Shown here piece by piece: positions 61,330 to 64,000 of a DNA stretch of 64,000 bases. The stretch comes from an uncultured bacterium (GTDB lineage: Bacteria > Bacillota > Clostridia > Oscillospirales > Oscillospiraceae). The position numbers were made by a program, and so were the translations under genes. Position 1 is the stretch's first letter. The number at the start of each line of letters is the position of its first letter. The notes below the pieces were generated by a model that saw only the letters and a list, made by a program, of their open reading frames with translations, searched no databases and was not told the DNA's origin. The stretch spans positions 1 to 64,000 of the forward strand of contig CASFCS010000007.1 in assembly GCA_949293245.1 (NCBI GenBank). The letters run 5' to 3'.

Positions 61330-61760
61330 TCACCACCATTCTCGGTTACGGCAGTCTCTTTCTTCACAATCTTGCACTTGACGGGCAGCTTGTGAGCGGC
61401 GAGACGCAGAGCCTCCCGGGCGACCTCCTCGGAGACGCCGGCGATCTCAAACATGACGCGGCCGGGCTTGACCACGGCCACCCAGTACTCGGGGGCGCCC
61501 TTACCGGAGCCCATACGGGTACCCAGGGCCTTCTTGGTCACGGGCTTGTCGGGGAACACCTTGATCCACACCTTGCCGCCGCGCTTGGTGTGACGGGTCA
61601 TGGCCACACGGGCGGCCTCGATCTGGTTGCCGGTGAGCCAAGCGGCCTCGGTGGTCTGCAGACCCCACTCACCGTAAGTCACGGTGTTGCCGCGGCTGGC
61701 CTTGCCGGTCATGCGGCCGCGGTGCACGCGGCGGTACTTTGCTCTCTTGGGCAGCAGCAT
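61326..61760 (-). CDS. rplP: 50S ribosomal protein L16
   Basis: 144 residues. '[20 protein letters not shown]', '[20 protein letters not shown]', '[20 protein letters not shown]', '[20 protein letters not shown]'. The ATG shares one base with the rpsC stop (TAATG), and AAGGAGG lies within rpsC. Confidence 0.98.
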   Translation of the reverse strand: MLLPKRAKYRRVHRGRMTGKASRGNTVTYGEWGLQTTEAAWLTGNQIEAARVAMTRHTKRGGKVWIKVFPDKPVTKKALGTRMGSGKGAPEYWVAVVKPGRVMFEIAGVSEEVAREALRLAAHKLPVKCKIVKKETAVTENGGE

Positions 61761-62626
61761 TACTTGGCGCCTCCTTCCTTGGACGCAGCGGGACGGGGCG
61801 CGCCCTGCCCGGCGGGACGATTGTTGTTGAAGCCGCCCTGGGGACGGTTGCCGCCCTGGCGGTTAAAGCCGCCGCCCTGGCGATTGAAGCCGCCCTGACG
61901 GCCACCGCGCCCGCCGTCGCGCCGATCGCGGCGGCCGCGCTGATCCCGCTCCTTGAAGGTCTTGGTATCAATGGTGCGGGGGGTGGTGCGCAGGGTCTGG
62001 GTGAGCACCTCGCCCTTGTAGATCCACACCTTCACGCCGATGCGGCCGTAGGTGGTGGCAGCCTCGGCAAAGCCGTACTCGATGTCGGCCCGGAGGGTCT
62101 GCAGGGGGATGGTGCCGTCGTGATAGTGCTCGGTGCGGGCGATCTCAGCGCCGTTGAGACGGCCGGAGACCTGGACCTTGATGCCCAGGGCGCCCATGCG
62201 CATGGCGCGGCCCATGGCGTTCTTCATGGCCCGGCGGAAGGCGATGCGGTCCTCCAGCTTCTTGGCGATGTCCTCAGCCACCAGCTGGGCGTCCATGTCG
62301 GGGTTCTTGACCTCCACGATGTTCAGGGCCACAGCCTTGCCCAGCTTCTTCTCCAGCTCGGCGCGCAGCTTCTCGATGTCCTCGCCGCCCTTGCCGATGA
62401 CCATGCCGGGGCGGGCGCAGTGGAGATAGATGCGGATCTTGGCGTTGTCCCGCTCGATCTCGATCTTGGGCACGCCGGCGGCGTACAGCCGCTTCTTCAG
62501 CTCCTTGCGGAGGTTGAAGTCCTCCACCAGCAGGTCGCCCACCTTTTCATTGCGGGCATACCAGCGGGAGTCCCAGTCCTTGATGACGCCCACACGGAGA
62601 CCGTGGGGATTGACCTTCTGTCCCAT
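61760..62626 (-). CDS. rpsC: 30S ribosomal protein S3 with a Gly/Arg/Gln-rich C-terminal extension
   Basis: 288 residues, about 70 more than B. subtilis S3. The conserved part (1–~220) has '[20 protein letters not shown]', the KH domain '[20 protein letters not shown]' and '[15 protein letters not shown]'. The tail beyond ~220 is RGG-like, with tandem GGFNRQG units ('[20 protein letters not shown]', then '[13 protein letters not shown]'). The tail is probably disordered and RNA-binding. AAAGGAGG upstream. Confidence 0.97.
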   Translation of the reverse strand: MGQKVNPHGLRVGVIKDWDSRWYARNEKVGDLLVEDFNLRKELKKRLYAAGVPKIEIERDNAKIRIYLHCARPGMVIGKGGEDIEKLRAELEKKLGKAVALNIVEVKNPDMDAQLVAEDIAKKLEDRIAFRRAMKNAMGRAMRMGALGIKVQVSGRLNGAEIARTEHYHDGTIPLQTLRADIEYGFAEAATTYGRIGVKVWIYKGEVLTQTLRTTPRTIDTKTFKERDQRGRRDRRDGGRGGRQGGFNRQGGGFNRQGGNRPQGGFNNNRPAGQGAPRPAASKEGGAK

Positions 62627-62627
62627 A

Positions 62628-62969
62628 TTACTTGGCCTCCTTTTCTTTCACCACCACGGTGACGTGGGAAGTGCGTTTGTTGATGCGGTAAGCGCGGCCC
62701 TGGGCACGGGGCATGAAGCGCTTGATGATGGGGCCGGGATTGGCGAACGTCTCGGAGACGTAGAGCTTCTCGGGGTCCATCTGGTGGTTGTTCTCGGCGT
62801 TGGCCGCGGCGGACTTCACCAGCTTGAGCAGGGGCTCGGCGGCGGCCTTGGGGGTGTTGGACAGGATGGCCACGGCCTGGGCCACGCTCTTACCCCGGAT
62901 CAGATCGCACACGATCTGAACCTTGCGGGGAGAGATGCGGATATATCTCAGATGTGCTTTCGCTTCCAT
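62628..62969 (-). CDS. rplV: 50S ribosomal protein L22
   Basis: 113 residues. '[20 protein letters not shown]', '[20 protein letters not shown]', and the exit-tunnel loop '[20 protein letters not shown]'. AAGGAGG upstream; 1 base before rpsC. Confidence 0.98.
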   Translation of the reverse strand: MEAKAHLRYIRISPRKVQIVCDLIRGKSVAQAVAILSNTPKAAAEPLLKLVKSAAANAENNHQMDPEKLYVSETFANPGPIIKRFMPRAQGRAYRINKRTSHVTVVVKEKEAK

Positions 62970-62983
62970 TGACTCTCTCCTCC

Positions 62984-63256
62984 TTACTTACCGGTCTTGC
63001 TGCCCGCGTGACCCTTGAAGGTGCGGGTGGGGGCGAACTCGCCCAGCTTGTGGCCCACCATGTCCTCGGTGACGTAGACAGGCACGTGCTTGCGCCCGTC
63101 GTGGACGGCAAAGGTGTGGCCCACAAAGGCGGGGAAGATGGTGGAGGCACGGCTCCAGGTCTTGAGGACCTTCTTCTCCCCGGTCTTGTTCATTTCATCG
63201 ACACGTTTCAGCAGCTCGGGGGCGCAAAACGGGCCTTTCTTGATGCTTCTGCTCAT
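62984..63256 (-). CDS. rpsS: 30S ribosomal protein S19
   Basis: 90 residues. '[20 protein letters not shown]', '[20 protein letters not shown]', '[20 protein letters not shown]'. GAGGAGG upstream. Confidence 0.98.
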   Translation of the reverse strand: MSRSIKKGPFCAPELLKRVDEMNKTGEKKVLKTWSRASTIFPAFVGHTFAVHDGRKHVPVYVTEDMVGHKLGEFAPTRTFKGHAGSKTGK

Positions 63257-63277
63257 AGTTTTACTGCCTCCTCACTC

Positions 63278-64000
63278 TTACTTGGAATTCCGGTGCTTCA
63301 CGATGAACTTCTCGGTGCGGTTCTTCTTCTTGCGGGTCTTGTAACCCATGGCGGGCTTGCCCCAGGGGGTCACAGGGCCGGGACGGCCCACAGGGCTCTT
63401 GCCCTCGCCGCCGCCGTGGGGGTGGTCATTGGGGTTCATCACGGAGCCGCGGACGGTGGGCCGCCAGCCCATGTGGCGCTTGCGGCCGGCCTTGCCGATC
63501 TGGATGTTGGCGTAGTCGGTGTTGCCCACCTGGCCGATGGTGGCCTTGCACTCCTCGCGGATATAGCGCACCTCGCCGGAGGGGAGACGGACCTGAGCCA
63601 TGCCGTTCTCCTTGGCCATCAGCTGAGCCGCCACGCCGGCGGAGCGCACCAGCTGGCCGCCCTTGCCGGGGTAGAGCTCGATGTTGTGGATCATCTCGCC
63701 TACGGGGATGGAGGAGATGGGCAGGCAGTTGCCGGGCAGGATGTCGGCGTGCTCAGAGGAGATCACCAGGTGGCCGGGCTTGAGGCCCACGGGAGCCAGG
63801 ATATAGCGCTTCTCGCCGTTCTCAAACTCCACCAGGGCGATGTTGGCGGACCGGTTGGGATCGTACTCCAGGCGGATCACGGTGCCCTTCACGTCCAGAT
63901 TGTCCCGCTTGAAGTCGATGATGCGGTACTTGCGCTTGTTGCCGCCGCCCCGGTGGCGGACGGTGATGCGGCCGTAGCTGTTGCGGCCGGAGTGCTTCTT
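63278..64000 (-). CDS. rplB: 50S ribosomal protein L2, C-terminal part (cut by window end)
   Basis: The last 240 codons are in the window; the N-terminus lies beyond base 64000. '[20 protein letters not shown]', '[14 protein letters not shown]', '[20 protein letters not shown]', '[20 protein letters not shown]', '[20 protein letters not shown]' (peptidyl-transferase region). First ribosomal gene in transcription order here. Confidence 0.98.
   Translation of the reverse strand, partial: KKHSGRNSYGRITVRHRGGGNKRKYRIIDFKRDNLDVKGTVIRLEYDPNRSANIALVEFENGEKRYILAPVGLKPGHLVISSEHADILPGNCLPISSIPVGEMIHNIELYPGKGGQLVRSAGVAAQLMAKENGMAQVRLPSGEVRYIREECKATIGQVGNTDYANIQIGKAGRKRHMGWRPTVRGSVMNPNDHPHGGGEGKSPVGRPGPVTPWGKPAMGYKTRKKKNRTEKFIVKHRNSK

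Overview
The window is one contiguous piece of a high-GC Firmicutes (Clostridia) chromosome. It fits best with the Oscillospiraceae / Flavonifractor–Pseudoflavonifractor–Lawsonibacter type. The reasons are a GC content near 60% or more in coding DNA, strong AGGAGG ribosome sites before almost every gene, frequent GTG/TTG starts, FabK/FabT fatty-acid genes, LytTR–DUF3021 regulation, and a KOW protein between map and infA. No phage, IS element, CRISPR array, tRNA or rRNA gene was seen.

Layout. 1–5.2 kb: partial MarR regulator, asnS (with an exact 30-bp in-frame tandem duplication), a LytTR–DUF3021 membrane operon and a lipoprotein. 5.3–8.9 kb: pseudouridine salvage (HTH-fused PsuK, a YgjV membrane protein, PsuG) and a PdxK/PdxY kinase. 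8.9–15.8 kb: rnr, secG, udk, then a DUF4358 lipoprotein and an MBOAT–DHHW pair for extracytoplasmic acyl transfer. 15.8–20.9 kb: livK-H-M-G-F branched-chain amino acid ABC transporter, read from a consensus promoter lying inside an inverted repeat. 21–31.3 kb: a nearly complete shikimate/phenylalanine operon in the order aroF-aroB-aroA-aroC-pheA-aroK-aroQ-aroE, followed by thiI and an SDR gene. In it AroE is fused to an aromatic-acid-exporter-like membrane domain. The operon is preceded by a leader encoding a 40-residue peptide packed with Tyr/Phe/Trp and followed by an intrinsic terminator, which is a textbook attenuator layout. 31.4–32.6 kb: a galactose-mutarotase-like gene and a hairpin-packed spacer. 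32.6–42.3 kb: the complete FASII operon fabT-fabH-acpP-fabK-fabD-fabG-fabF-accB-fabZ-accC-accD-accA, with a FabT-type operator just downstream of its promoter. 42.4–46.7 kb: MoxR–DUF58–transglutaminase operon. 46.7–50.2 kb: glgB, a TetR-type regulator and an AEC transporter. 50.2–64 kb: the S10/spc/alpha ribosomal protein supercluster from rplB (cut by the window end) to rplQ, with secY, adk, map, a KOW protein, infA and rpoA.

Points that stand out. (1) The aromatic-rich leader peptide and attenuator before aroF. (2) The exporter-like–AroE fusion inside the same operon. (3) A one-base deletion that breaks rpsZ (S14) at codon 21, next to a 260-bp palindrome-rich spacer that is out of place in a tight ribosomal operon. 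(4) The asnS tandem duplication. (5) A 21-bp-period direct repeat directly upstream of the LytTR operon promoter. (6) Several hairpin-dense spacers, one flanked by two identical 30-bp terminators. All functional names come from reading motifs and gene order by eye. No database search was run.
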